Source: Nannocystis sp.
Lineage (GTDB): Bacteria; Myxococcota_A; Polyangia; Nannocystales; Nannocystaceae
NCBI GenBank assembly: GCA_016712315.1
Contig: JADJRG010000013.1
Coordinates: 1,462,001 to 1,526,000, forward strand
Direction: 5' to 3'
Length of the DNA stretch: 64,000 bases
The position numbers and the translations under genes are program-made. This document shows, piece by piece, positions 50,131 to 59,450 of this stretch. The notes under the pieces are model-generated. The model did no database searches and was not told where the DNA came from. It saw only the letters and a program-made list of their open reading frames with translations. Each line of letters opens with the position of its first letter. Within the stretch, counting starts at the first letter, position 1.

Positions 50131-50898
50131 TTAGACCGGCCACCCGTAAAAGATCCCGACCATCTCGCGGCGCACGTTCTCGAGCGCGACGAGGTTCTCG
50201 GGGGCGGCCGGGTCGACGTCGGGCCAGAAGAACTGGCTCGGGTCGAGGTGGGCGCGCCGCATCTTGGTCTGCCAGATGTTCTCGCTCTGCAGGACGAGGT
50301 CCTCGCAGTGGTACTGGGCCAAGATCTGCGGGGCGATGAAGTCCTGGATCGAGCGCACCGAGTGGTCCAAGTAGACGCGCTTGCCCTCAGCGTCGCGGGT
50401 GAAGCCGCGGACCACGTAGTCGATGATGACGACGTCGTTCTCGAAGCTCTCGAACATGTAGTCGAGCGCGCGCAGCGGGACGATGGTGCCGCAGGTGGCG
50501 ATGTCGATGTCGACGCGGAAGGAGCAGATCCCCTTGGGATCGGTCCAGTCCGGGTAGGTGTGCGCGCAAAGGTGACTCTTGGTCAGGTGCGCGGCGACGC
50601 TGGTGTTGCCCTCCTTGACCGCGGTGTGCCCGAGATCGCTCATCAGGACCAGCGAGCTCGCGCCGTGAGGATCGTAGTCTTGGGCGCTGACCGAGAGCAC
50701 CTCGGCGTCGATGATGCGGGCGATCTGACGGAGGATCTGGGTGATCCGCGGGGCTGAAAATTGGGCGTCGATCCACTCGACGTAGCGACGACGCTCCTCC
50801 TCGGTCCGCGCGACGAAGAAGTCGTAGAGGTTAAAACTGACGACCTTGGTGAGGTTGTTGAACCCCGAGAGCCGCACTTCATCGCGAGGGATCGCCAT
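50131..50898 (-). CDS. speD: S-adenosylmethionine decarboxylase proenzyme (enterobacterial type)
   Basis: 255 residues from ATG 50898; the frame extends upstream with poor residues. It supplies decarboxylated SAM for spermidine synthesis. The proenzyme self-cleaves at the Lys-Ser of TKSHLCAHTYPDW, leaving a pyruvoyl group. DIDIATCGTIVPLRALDYM and VVRGFTRDAEGKR match the long E. coli-type enzyme rather than the short Bacillus type. No speE is adjacent. Divergent from the HTTM gene. Confidence 0.92.
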   Translation of the reverse strand: MAIPRDEVRLSGFNNLTKVVSFNLYDFFVARTEEERRRYVEWIDAQFSAPRITQILRQIARIIDAEVLSVSAQDYDPHGASSLVLMSDLGHTAVKEGNTSVAAHLTKSHLCAHTYPDWTDPKGICSFRVDIDIATCGTIVPLRALDYMFESFENDVVIIDYVVRGFTRDAEGKRVYLDHSVRSIQDFIAPQILAQYHCEDLVLQSENIWQTKMRRAHLDPSQFFWPDVDPAAPENLVALENVRREMVGIFYGWPV

Positions 50899-51054
50899 GG
50901 CGGGGGAGGGTGGCCGCTCCCTCGCAGCGACGTCAAGCCGCGCGCTTACGCACATATGAGGGTGCAGTAATTTCGCGCGCGCGACGCGCCCATCAAGGAA
51001 TTTCCCGGGCTTTGCGCTTGCGCCGCCTTAGCGGCTCTTCGACACTGCGAACCT

Positions 51055-53904
51055 ATGCTTGGGCTCGCCGAGGCCGCATCTTTTGCACTCTCGCTCCTGC
51101 GCGAGGACCGGATCCCCAACGAGGACGCGATCGCGCTCGCGCCGACGATCGGCTGGGTGATGCTCGCCTGCGCGGTGAGCGTCTTCGTGATGTTCATCGT
51201 CCAGAGCGAGCGCTGGCGCCGCCTGTGGCTGACGATGGAGGATCCCCGGCCGATCGCGCTCTTCAGGATCGTCTTCGCGTTCCTGGTCATCTGCAACGTC
51301 AATGACCTGTGGGAGTACTTCGAGATGCTCTTCACGGATGAAGGCATCTTCTTCAGCGACGTCGCCCGCCAGGTCTTCGCCGCCGGCCAATTCGCCGGCT
51401 ACGGCGACGGGATCGGCAACGACCCGAAGGGCTTCTTCGACGTCCACGGCCTGCTGCTCTACCTCAAAGGCCCGAAGTACTCGCCGCTGTTCTTCTGGGA
51501 CACGCCGGCGCAGTGGTGGGCGCTGTGGACGATCTTCCACCTGATCACGCTGGCCTTTATGGTCGGCTGGAAGACTCGGACGATGGGGGTGCTCTCGTTC
51601 GTGCTGATGAACGGGATCTTCCTGCGCAACCAGCTCTTCTGGGAGGGCACGGAGCTGGTCTATCGCGTGTTCTTCTTCTATCTGATCGTCGCGCGCAGCG
51701 GCCAAGCGTGGAGCGTCGACAACTGGCTGCGCTGCCGCAAGCTGCGCAAGCAAGGGCTGCTCAGCGAGCGCGGCGGGCCCGGGAACGGCGCCGGCGTCGC
51801 CCCCTCCGAGGCGCACCCGAAGGGCTTGGCCGCGATCTATCGGCTGATCCCAGCGTGGCCGCGCTGGCTCGCGGTGGTCAACCTCGGCGCGCTGTACTGC
51901 TACACCGGCGTGGTCAAGAACGGCGCGGTGTGGGCGAAGGGCGACGCGCTCTACTACGCGCTCAACATGGACCACTTCTATCGCTTCTACCCGCAGCAGG
52001 TGGCGGCGGTGGTCGGGATGTCGATGTTCCGGCTCGCTACCTGGGTGACCCACTGGTGGGAGGCGCTCTTCCCCGTGCTGGTGTTCGGCGAGATCGCCCG
52101 CTGGGCGATGCGCGAGCAGCTCCCGCCGCTGTCGCCGGCGCGCCTGTGGGTGGTGCGGGCGATGTGGCTGTTCTTCGGGGTCGGCGCGGGCACCACCGCG
52201 ATCATCGCGATGCCCGTGCACTACGTGCCAGGCATGGCGCTGAAGCTGTCGACCGCGGAGTTCCAGGTGTGGTTCGGCATCGGCTGGGCCCTCTTGCTCG
52301 GGCTGTTGGGCGGGCTCTGGTGGTGGCTGGGCCACAACCGCGTGACGGTGAAGATCCGCGGCAAGGGCTACAAGGTCGACCGCGAGTGGTTCTGCCGCTG
52401 GGTGCTGGGCCGCCGCACGTGGTTGACGCTGGGCTTGATGTTCCACGGCAACCTGAACGTGATGATGAACATCGGCATGTTCCCGCCGGTGATGATGTCG
52501 ACGTACTTCGTGTACCTGCACGGCGACGACCCGGCGAAGATCCTGCGCTTCTTCGGCAAGCGGATGCCCCGCTGGGTGCCCCTCATCCCAGAGGGCGTGC
52601 GCCGCGGCGAGCCGCCGCTGCCGGCCGAGGACCGGGCGCTGCCCCATCACTTCCGCGACGCGCAGGCGCTGCCCGAGTGGTTGATGTTCGCGCTGCTGGC
52701 GGTCGCGCTCGGTGGCGTCCTCGTGGCGGTGGCTGGGTCCTGGCACTTCGGCTGGACGGCGCTGGGGATCGGCGGGACGCTGGTGGTCTTCACGTACGCG
52801 CAAGGGCACGCGCGCTCGAAGATGTTGGTGCCTCGCTTGCTCGCGCTGCTGGGCGGGCTGGCGGCGCTGGGCTGGCTGCTGTCGCTGAACGGCGAGCGCT
52901 GGACGGCGATCCGCGCGGCGGTGTTGATCGCGGTGGTCGGGGTCTTCGTGCTGCGTAAGCTGGCGCCGGCGTTCGACCGCGCGCTCGCGAGCTTGGGCGT
53001 CGGCTGGACCGCGACCGACGCGCCGGCGGCGGCGACGCTGCCGCTGACCGACCCAGGCAAGGACCACGTGCGCGCGCCGTGGGCGTACGGGCCGGGCGGG
53101 CGCGTGCTGATCGGCGGCATGATCGTCTGGCACATCACCGCGGTCGCCGTGTGGCTGATGCCCGATAAGGACGTGCTGCACTGGCGAAACGAGGCGAAGT
53201 CGGTGTTCCGCGAGTGGCTGATCTACACCTCGACCGACCAGTCGTGGGGCATGTTCGCGCCCAACCCGCCGCGCCACAACGTGCTGATGCGGGCGGTGGT
53301 GATCGACCAGAACGACGAGAAGTGGGACATGCGCACGGACGTGTACGCGCCCGAGCGCAAGCCGATCCCGTGGATCTGGAACGACCGCATGCGCAAGATG
53401 AACCGCCGCATCATCGGCGGCGAGTCGGGCAAGGGCGATTGGTACCAAAAATGGTACGCGCGCTACTTGTGTCGGATGTGGCAGATGGCCCACGGCGGCG
53501 AGGCGCCGAAGAAGGTCGAGCTGTTCAAGATCTCGTACCGCATCCCGAGCCCCGAGGAGGTGACGCGCAAGGGCTGGTATGTCCCCGAGGACTTGTTGGT
53601 CAAGAGCGGCGAGGAGCGCCGCCAGTACACCGAGACCTGCAAGACCGGGATCACCGCGCAGGCGCCGAACGAGCACTTCGCGCGCCATGGGATCCCGCTC
53701 GCCGACGAGAAGGACTTCAAGCCGTGGGTGAAGGACCGCAAGAAGAAGTGGGACACCCGCCACGAGAACCGCGGGATCGTGAAGCCGTCGATCGAGAAGA
53801 CGAAGCGCACGATCGCGAAGGCGCGCGCGGAGGCGCGCTCGGCTCGTGCGGTCTCGGCGAACACCGGCGGTAACCCGGGCTCGGTCAACAAGAGCGGCAC
53901 CTGA
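51055..53904 (+). CDS. HTTM-domain (vitamin K gamma-carboxylase-like) membrane protein, copy 1
   Basis: 949 residues from ATG 51055. Many transmembrane helices in the N-terminal two thirds carry HTTM family features: FRIVFAFLVICNVNDLWEYF, TDEGIFFSDVARQVFA, ELVYRVFFFYLIVARSGQAWSVDNWLR (quoted in part RSGQAWSVDNWLR), LYYALNMDHFYRF, and THWWEALFPVLVFGE. The C-terminal soluble part has WGMFAPNPPRHNVLMRAVV and WYQKWYARYLCRMW, and a basic tail. HTTM proteins resemble the membrane part of glutamate gamma-carboxylases, but their bacterial activity is mostly unknown. 5 bp before copy 2. Confidence 0.8.
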   Translation: MLGLAEAASFALSLLREDRIPNEDAIALAPTIGWVMLACAVSVFVMFIVQSERWRRLWLTMEDPRPIALFRIVFAFLVICNVNDLWEYFEMLFTDEGIFFSDVARQVFAAGQFAGYGDGIGNDPKGFFDVHGLLLYLKGPKYSPLFFWDTPAQWWALWTIFHLITLAFMVGWKTRTMGVLSFVLMNGIFLRNQLFWEGTELVYRVFFFYLIVARSGQAWSVDNWLRCRKLRKQGLLSERGGPGNGAGVAPSEAHPKGLAAIYRLIPAWPRWLAVVNLGALYCYTGVVKNGAVWAKGDALYYALNMDHFYRFYPQQVAAVVGMSMFRLATWVTHWWEALFPVLVFGEIARWAMREQLPPLSPARLWVVRAMWLFFGVGAGTTAIIAMPVHYVPGMALKLSTAEFQVWFGIGWALLLGLLGGLWWWLGHNRVTVKIRGKGYKVDREWFCRWVLGRRTWLTLGLMFHGNLNVMMNIGMFPPVMMSTYFVYLHGDDPAKILRFFGKRMPRWVPLIPEGVRRGEPPLPAEDRALPHHFRDAQALPEWLMFALLAVALGGVLVAVAGSWHFGWTALGIGGTLVVFTYAQGHARSKMLVPRLLALLGGLAALGWLLSLNGERWTAIRAAVLIAVVGVFVLRKLAPAFDRALASLGVGWTATDAPAAATLPLTDPGKDHVRAPWAYGPGGRVLIGGMIVWHITAVAVWLMPDKDVLHWRNEAKSVFREWLIYTSTDQSWGMFAPNPPRHNVLMRAVVIDQNDEKWDMRTDVYAPERKPIPWIWNDRMRKMNRRIIGGESGKGDWYQKWYARYLCRMWQMAHGGEAPKKVELFKISYRIPSPEEVTRKGWYVPEDLLVKSGEERRQYTETCKTGITAQAPNEHFARHGIPLADEKDFKPWVKDRKKKWDTRHENRGIVKPSIEKTKRTIAKARAEARSARAVSANTGGNPGSVNKSGT

Positions 53905-53909
53905 GCCCG

Positions 53910-56453
53910 ATGATCGGGTGCGCCCTGGCGTCGGCGATGGTCGACCGGATCGCGAATGACGCGGCGGTCGCGCTGTCGCCGACGCTCGGTTGGTTGATGC
54001 TCGCGGCGGCGGCGACGCTCGCGTCGATCTTCGTGCTCCACCGCGACACCTGGCGCCGCCTCTGGCTGCGCGCCGAGGACCCGCGGACGTTGGGGCTGTT
54101 TCGGGTGGTGTTCGGCCTGATGACGATGGCCAACATCAACGGCCTCTGGGAGCTGTTCGGCTACCTGTTCACCGACGAGGGGCTCTTCTTGACCGACGCG
54201 GCGCAGGAGCTGTTCGCGAGCGCGCAGCTCGCGGGCTTCGGCGAGGGCGTCGGCGGCGAGCCGTACGGCTTCTTCGACGGGCGCGCGTGGCTGGAATTTT
54301 TAAAGGGGCCGAAATTCTCGGCGCTGCTCTTTTGGAGCTCACCGACGGCGTTCTGGATCCACCTGGCGGCGTTCGAGCTGGCTTGTCTGGCGCTGATCGT
54401 CGGCTGGGGGACGCGCTGGACCAAGTGGCTGACGCTGCTGCTCTTCCACTCGCTCATCCTGCGCAACCAGGTCTTCTGGGAGGGCACGGAGAACGTCTAC
54501 CGCTGCTTTCTCTTCTACTTGTGCCTGTCGCGCTGCGACGCGGCGTACAGCGTCGACAACTGGCTGCGCTGCCGGCGGCTGCGGGCAGCGGGGCGGCTGA
54601 GCGAGCCGGGCGGCCCCGGCGGCGGGGCGGGCGTCGCGGGCTCGCTCGAGGCGATCTACAGGCTGGTGCCGGCGTGGCCGCGGCATCTGATCGTCCTCCA
54701 GGTCGCGGCGATCTACTGCACGACCGGGGCGATGAAGAACGGCGCGGTGTGGGCGGCAGGCGACGCGTTCTATTACGCGCTGAACCTCGACCACTTCTAT
54801 CGCTTCGAGCCGCAGCGGATCTCCGCGATGTTGGGCACGAACCTCTTCCGCGTGGCGACGCACGTGGTCCACTGGTGGGAGGCGCTGTTCCCGTTGGTGG
54901 TGGTGGGCCTGGTGATCCGCTTCGTACGGCGCGACGCGGGGCCGCGCTTGTCGGGCGCGCAGGCGATCGCGGCGCGGCTGCTGTGGGCGCTGCTGGGGCT
55001 GCTGGCGCTGGCGATCGTGCGGGTGGCGCTGCCGGTGCACTGGCCCGAAAAAACACCCGCGGGCTCGTGGTCGCTGGGCGAGGCGCAGCGGTGGTTGACG
55101 TGGATCTGGCTGGGGGTGATGGCGATCATCGCGTTCGGCTGGCGCTGGTTGTCCCACCCGCGGATCTATCCGTGGCTGATGGGCAGGCGAGTCTGGCTCG
55201 GCCTCGGCCTGGTGTTCCACGCGCACTTGATGGTGCTGATGAACATCGGGTGGTTCACGCCAGCGACGATGGCGGGGTACATCGCGTTCTTCGAGGGGGA
55301 CGAGGTGGCGCGCGCGTTGGCGCGGGTGCGCTCGCTGCTGAGCCGACGCGGGGGGCGCCGACCCAAGGTCGCGATCGCGGAGACGATCACTCCGGCGGAG
55401 GATCCGTCGCTACCGCACCTGCATCGCGACGCGGCGGCGCTGCCGGTGTGGGCGCTGGTGGCCGCGATCGGGGCGCTGGCGTTCGGGGTGGTGTTGGCGG
55501 CGCCAGGGGCGCTGCTGAGCCGGCCGTTCCCGTGGGTTCGTACAGGGATCGGCGTGTTCGTGGGGTTGGCCGTGATCGCGTATGTGCAGGCGCGGCGGCG
55601 GGGGCGCGTGCGGCTGTCGGTGATCGATCCGGCGAACGGTCGGCCGCGCGTGCCTTGGGCGTACGGGCCGCTGGGGCGGCTGCTCGCGGGGTCGTTGGTG
55701 ATCTACCACGCGGTGGGCGTGGCGATCTGGTTGCTCCCGGAGAAGGACTGCCTGTCGACCTGGCGTACGCGCGCGCAGGAGCCGTTTAAGTGGTGGCTGC
55801 GGACCACGCAGACCAGCCAGGGATGGAAGATGTTCGCGCCGAACCCGCCGCGCCGGAACCTGTCGATGCGGGTGTTGGTGATCGATCACGCGGGCGAGAC
55901 GTTTGATTTGAACACAGACATTTATCACCCAGAGAATCGACCGATCCCGTGGATCTGGTACACGCGGCAGCGGAAGATCAACCGGCGCGTGGTCGGCGCG
56001 GAGGGGGGCGCGGGGGCGTGGTACCAAAAATGGCACGCGCGCTGGGTGTGCCGCGACTGGGAGCTGCGCCACGGCGGCGTGGCGCCGCGTGAGGTGCGGC
56101 TGGTGCGGATCTCGTCGCCGATCCCGAGCCCCGAGGAGGTCGCGAGGTCGGGGCCTTACGACCCGCTAGCGCTGGCGCGCGCGAGCGGGCGCGAGAGCGT
56201 GGTCTTTTCGGCGATCTGCGCGGACGAGCCGCACGGGCAGCTCCCGCCGGAGATCCGCGCGCGCCACGGGCTGGGTCCGTCGACGACGCCGTTCAAGCCG
56301 TGGGTCAAGGAGCGGGCGCGGAAGTGGCGGGCGCGCCGCGAGCAGGCGCGCGGGCGAGAGCGGCCACCGTGGCGCGGCGTGATCGTCGCGGGCGCGGTGT
56401 TTTGTTTCTTCGTCCACTGGCGGCGGATGGATCGCCGACACCTGCGCGGCTGA
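53910..56453 (+). CDS. HTTM-domain (vitamin K gamma-carboxylase-like) membrane protein, copy 2
   Basis: 847 residues from ATG 53910. Paralogue of the preceding gene over its whole length: FRVVFGLMTMANINGLWELF, TDEGLFLTDAAQELFA, AYSVDNWLRCRRLRAAGRLSE, HFYRFEPQRISAML, HWWEALFPLVVVGL, and a C-terminal GWKMFAPNPPRRNLSMRVLVIDH plus WYQKWHARWVCRDW. It lacks copy 1's extended basic tail. The shared order and 5-bp gap imply tandem duplication and co-expression, perhaps a heteromeric complex. Convergent with the aminotransferase (4 bp between stops). Confidence 0.8.
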   Translation: MIGCALASAMVDRIANDAAVALSPTLGWLMLAAAATLASIFVLHRDTWRRLWLRAEDPRTLGLFRVVFGLMTMANINGLWELFGYLFTDEGLFLTDAAQELFASAQLAGFGEGVGGEPYGFFDGRAWLEFLKGPKFSALLFWSSPTAFWIHLAAFELACLALIVGWGTRWTKWLTLLLFHSLILRNQVFWEGTENVYRCFLFYLCLSRCDAAYSVDNWLRCRRLRAAGRLSEPGGPGGGAGVAGSLEAIYRLVPAWPRHLIVLQVAAIYCTTGAMKNGAVWAAGDAFYYALNLDHFYRFEPQRISAMLGTNLFRVATHVVHWWEALFPLVVVGLVIRFVRRDAGPRLSGAQAIAARLLWALLGLLALAIVRVALPVHWPEKTPAGSWSLGEAQRWLTWIWLGVMAIIAFGWRWLSHPRIYPWLMGRRVWLGLGLVFHAHLMVLMNIGWFTPATMAGYIAFFEGDEVARALARVRSLLSRRGGRRPKVAIAETITPAEDPSLPHLHRDAAALPVWALVAAIGALAFGVVLAAPGALLSRPFPWVRTGIGVFVGLAVIAYVQARRRGRVRLSVIDPANGRPRVPWAYGPLGRLLAGSLVIYHAVGVAIWLLPEKDCLSTWRTRAQEPFKWWLRTTQTSQGWKMFAPNPPRRNLSMRVLVIDHAGETFDLNTDIYHPENRPIPWIWYTRQRKINRRVVGAEGGAGAWYQKWHARWVCRDWELRHGGVAPREVRLVRISSPIPSPEEVARSGPYDPLALARASGRESVVFSAICADEPHGQLPPEIRARHGLGPSTTPFKPWVKERARKWRARREQARGRERPPWRGVIVAGAVFCFFVHWRRMDRRHLRG

Positions 56454-56457
56454 AGGT

Positions 56458-57696
56458 TCAGGCGGCGGGGACGCTGAGCACCGCGCGGAGGGCGGACCAG
56501 ATCGCGCGCAGCTCGGGCTCACCGGCGCGATACGGGAGGAGCAGGCGGACGGTGTGGCCGCCGCAGATCGTGACGAGGGTGCGGTGCTCGACCATGAGGC
56601 GCCGCGCGAGCGGAGCGGCGGCTTGCTCGGCGGGCTCGCCGATCTGAACCCCGATCATCGCGCCGACGCCGCGGATCTCCTTGACGCGGGCGATCGGCTC
56701 CTCGGCGGCGATCCTGTGGAGGAGCGGCGTCTGCTGGCGAGCGCGCGCCAAGAGGCCCTCTTCTTCCATGATCCGCAGCGTAGCGAGGGCGGCGGCGCAG
56801 GCGAGCGGGTTGCCGCCGAAGGTGGTGCCGTGGGTGCCAGAGCCCATCGACTTGGCGATCTCTGCGGTGGCGATGCAGGCGCCGATCGGCATGCCGCCGC
56901 CGAGCGCCTTGGCGAGCCAGATCAGGTCGGGGCGGAGCTCTGGGGCGTCGCCGACGAGGGTGGTCCAAGAGGACCAGTCGCCGGTGCGGCCGCATCCGGC
57001 TTGCACCTCGTCGAGGCCGAGCAGGGCGCCTCGCTCGCGGGTGAGCTCGCGCAAGCCGACGAGGAAGTCGCGGGTGGCCGGGTAGATCCCGCCTTCGCCT
57101 TGTACGGGCTCGATGAAGACGGCGGCGATCCGCTCGGGGTGGGCGGCGAAGGCGGCGCGTACGGCGTCGAGATCGCCGAAGGGGAGGCGGAGCACCCGGA
57201 ATTCGGCGAAGCGCTCGGGGCCGGCCTCGCCGGTGCAACGGAGGTAGGGCTCGCGGTAGTGGGCGTTGGCGGTGAGGGCGACGGCGCCGAGGGTGCGGCC
57301 GTGGAAGGCGCGGTCGAAGGCGATGATGGTGTCGCGGCCGGTGGCTTTTAGGACGAGCTTGATCGCCGCTTCGGTGGCCTCGGCGCCGCTGTTACAAAAA
57401 AAGGTGCGGGCGTCGTCGATCGGGAAGAGGGCGGCGAGGCGGGCGGCGAGGCGCTGCTGCGGGCCCGTAAAAAAGGTGTTGGCGGCGGTGGTGAGGCGCT
57501 GGAGCTGGTGATGGATCGCCTCGACCCAGAGGGGGTGAGCGTGGCCGAGCGGGGCGCAGCCGACGCCTGTCACCGCGTCGAGGTAGACCTTGCCCTCGGT
57601 GTCGACGAGGTGCATCGCGCCGCCCTCTCCGTCCGGCGTGGCGGCTTCAAGGGTGATCTCGCGGGATGCGTAGGTCGGCCAGCGGAGGTCCTGCAT
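56458..57696 (-). CDS. argD: Class III aminotransferase, acetylornithine aminotransferase-like
   Basis: 412 residues from ATG 57696. Fold type I PLP enzyme: GKVYLDAVTGVGCAPLGHAHP, CNSGAEATEAAIKL, FDRAFHGRTLGAVALT, LDEVQAGCGRTG, PLP Lys in IWLAKALGGGMPIGA, and TTFGGNPLACAAA. Pattern and length fit ArgD (arginine, or lysine via DapC). No arginine gene is nearby, so another omega-aminotransferase role is possible; the symbol is tentative. Confidence 0.78.
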   Translation of the reverse strand: MQDLRWPTYASREITLEAATPDGEGGAMHLVDTEGKVYLDAVTGVGCAPLGHAHPLWVEAIHHQLQRLTTAANTFFTGPQQRLAARLAALFPIDDARTFFCNSGAEATEAAIKLVLKATGRDTIIAFDRAFHGRTLGAVALTANAHYREPYLRCTGEAGPERFAEFRVLRLPFGDLDAVRAAFAAHPERIAAVFIEPVQGEGGIYPATRDFLVGLRELTRERGALLGLDEVQAGCGRTGDWSSWTTLVGDAPELRPDLIWLAKALGGGMPIGACIATAEIAKSMGSGTHGTTFGGNPLACAAALATLRIMEEEGLLARARQQTPLLHRIAAEEPIARVKEIRGVGAMIGVQIGEPAEQAAAPLARRLMVEHRTLVTICGGHTVRLLLPYRAGEPELRAIWSALRAVLSVPAA

Positions 57697-57809
57697 GGGC
57701 CTTGCTATCGCAGGCCGCGGGCGACGACGCAAACGCCGCGGCCGTGAGCCCGCGCGCGTGGGCGGTCGAGGTGGGCGCGCCGTCGCCCGTGATTCAAAAA
57801 AAAGCGCGC

Positions 57810-59441
57810 TTAGGCGCTGAGCTGGTCGATCCAGGCGGTCTGGCCGTGGAGGCGCTGGGCGAGGGCGCTGGCGACGCGGAGGCCGTCGAGGGCGGCCGAG
57901 ACGATGCCGCCGGCGAAGCCGCCGCCTTCACCGCAAGGGTAGAGGCCGGGGGTGCGCGAGGCCTCGAGGGTGTGTGGGTCGCGGACGATCCGCACGGGGG
58001 AGCTGGTGCGGCTCTCGACGCCGACGGCGACGGCCCCGTCGCTGACGAAGCCGGGCATGCGGCGGCCGAGGGCGACGAGCGCGGCCTGTATCGGCGGCCC
58101 GAGGGGGCCGAGGAGGAGGTCGAGGCGGGCGGGGGTGAGGCCGCGGTGGTAGCTGGTGGGTGGTAGCGCGGCTTGGGCGCGGCCGGCGACGAGATCGCGG
58201 AGCGTCTGGCCGGGCGCGACGAAGCCGCCGCCGCCGGCTCGGTAGGCGCGGGCCTCGAGATCTGCCTGAAAGACCAGGCCCGACATGGGATCGCTGGGGT
58301 CGAGGCCGGCGGCGGCGAGCTGGGCGGGGCCGACCTCGGTGACCAGGCCGCTGTTGGCGTAACGGCCGCGGTGGTGGTGCGGGCTCATGCCGTTGACGAC
58401 CTGCATGCCGGCCTCGGTCGCGGCCGGGACGATGTGTCCTCCAGGACACATGCAAAAAGAAAAGACGCCGACGTCGCCTGTCCGCTCGACCAGGCGGTAG
58501 GAGGCGGCGCCGAGGGCGGGGTGACCGGCGAGCGCGCCGTACTGCATGGCGTCGATCTGCGGCTGCGGGTGCTCGATGCGCACGCCCATGGCGAAGGGCT
58601 TGAACGCGAGCTCGACGCCGTCCGCGGCGAGCCAGCGGAGGACGTCGCGGGCGGAGTGTCCGGGGGCGAGCACGACGGCCTCGGCGTCGATCACCGCGCC
58701 GTCGGCGAGGTGGACGCCGACCGCGCGGCCGCCGCGGAGGAGGAGGCGATCGACGCGGGCGGAGAAGCGCAGCTCGGCGCCGGCCGCCCCGAGGTGCTCG
58801 CGCATGCTGGTGATCACGCGCGGGAGGCGGTTGGTGCCGATGTGCGGGCGAGCATCGATGAGGATCTCAGGAGGTGCGCCGTAGCCGGCGAGCGCGCGCA
58901 GGACGGCGTCGACCGGGCCGCGCTTGCTGGCGCGGGTGTAGAGCTTGCCGTCCGAGAAGGTGCCGGCGCCGCCTTCGCCGTAGCAATAGTTGCTCTCAGG
59001 GTCGAGCTCGCCGCGCTGGCTGAGGCCGGCGAGGTCGTGGCGGCGGGCTCGGACGGGTTTGCCTCGCTCGAGCACGAGCGCGCGGATCCCCGCCTGCGCG
59101 AGGCCCCAGGCGCAGAAGAGGCCGGCAGGGCCGGCGCCGACGATGAGGACGCGCGGCGGGCCGCTCATGGAAGGTAGGTCGAGGGGTCGTAGCGGCGCAT
59201 CTTGGCGGCGCAGCTCGCCTGCATGGAGGGCGACCTCGAGGTGGACTCGCACGCGGCCGCGGCGCGCGTCGACGGCGCGGCGTCGGAGCTCGAGGCGACG
59301 GATCGCGGCGAGCGGCAGGCCAGACGCGCGCGCGCAGGCCTCGCGGAGCTGGGCCTCGTCGAGGAGGAGATCGGGGTGGACCTCCAGCTCGACGAGCCGC
59401 GGCTCTGCCTCGTTCTTCGGCTTGTTCTTCAGATCCGTCAC
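57810..59441 (-). CDS. FAD-dependent dehydrogenase (COG2509 family)
   Basis: 543 residues from GTG 59441. N-terminal FAD motif VLIVGAGPAGLFCAWGLAQAG, RGELDPESNYCYGEGGAGTFSDGKLYTR (quoted in part YGEGGAGTFSDGKLY), and FSFCMCPGGHIVPA, all diagnostic of the uncharacterised COG2509 flavoproteins. The substrate is unknown. It lies 9 bp after the M28 peptidase stop in the same direction, so the two are co-transcribed. Confidence 0.9.
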   Translation of the reverse strand: MTDLKNKPKNEAEPRLVELEVHPDLLLDEAQLREACARASGLPLAAIRRLELRRRAVDARRGRVRVHLEVALHAGELRRQDAPLRPLDLPSMSGPPRVLIVGAGPAGLFCAWGLAQAGIRALVLERGKPVRARRHDLAGLSQRGELDPESNYCYGEGGAGTFSDGKLYTRASKRGPVDAVLRALAGYGAPPEILIDARPHIGTNRLPRVITSMREHLGAAGAELRFSARVDRLLLRGGRAVGVHLADGAVIDAEAVVLAPGHSARDVLRWLAADGVELAFKPFAMGVRIEHPQPQIDAMQYGALAGHPALGAASYRLVERTGDVGVFSFCMCPGGHIVPAATEAGMQVVNGMSPHHHRGRYANSGLVTEVGPAQLAAAGLDPSDPMSGLVFQADLEARAYRAGGGGFVAPGQTLRDLVAGRAQAALPPTSYHRGLTPARLDLLLGPLGPPIQAALVALGRRMPGFVSDGAVAVGVESRTSSPVRIVRDPHTLEASRTPGLYPCGEGGGFAGGIVSAALDGLRVASALAQRLHGQTAWIDQLSA

Positions 59442-59450
59442 GGAGGACCT

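Noticed and set aside
58424..58455. Palindrome ATGTGTCCT-CC-AGGACACAT as an operator
   Set aside because: It lies inside the flavoprotein gene over the conserved CMCPGGHI coding motif, which explains it.
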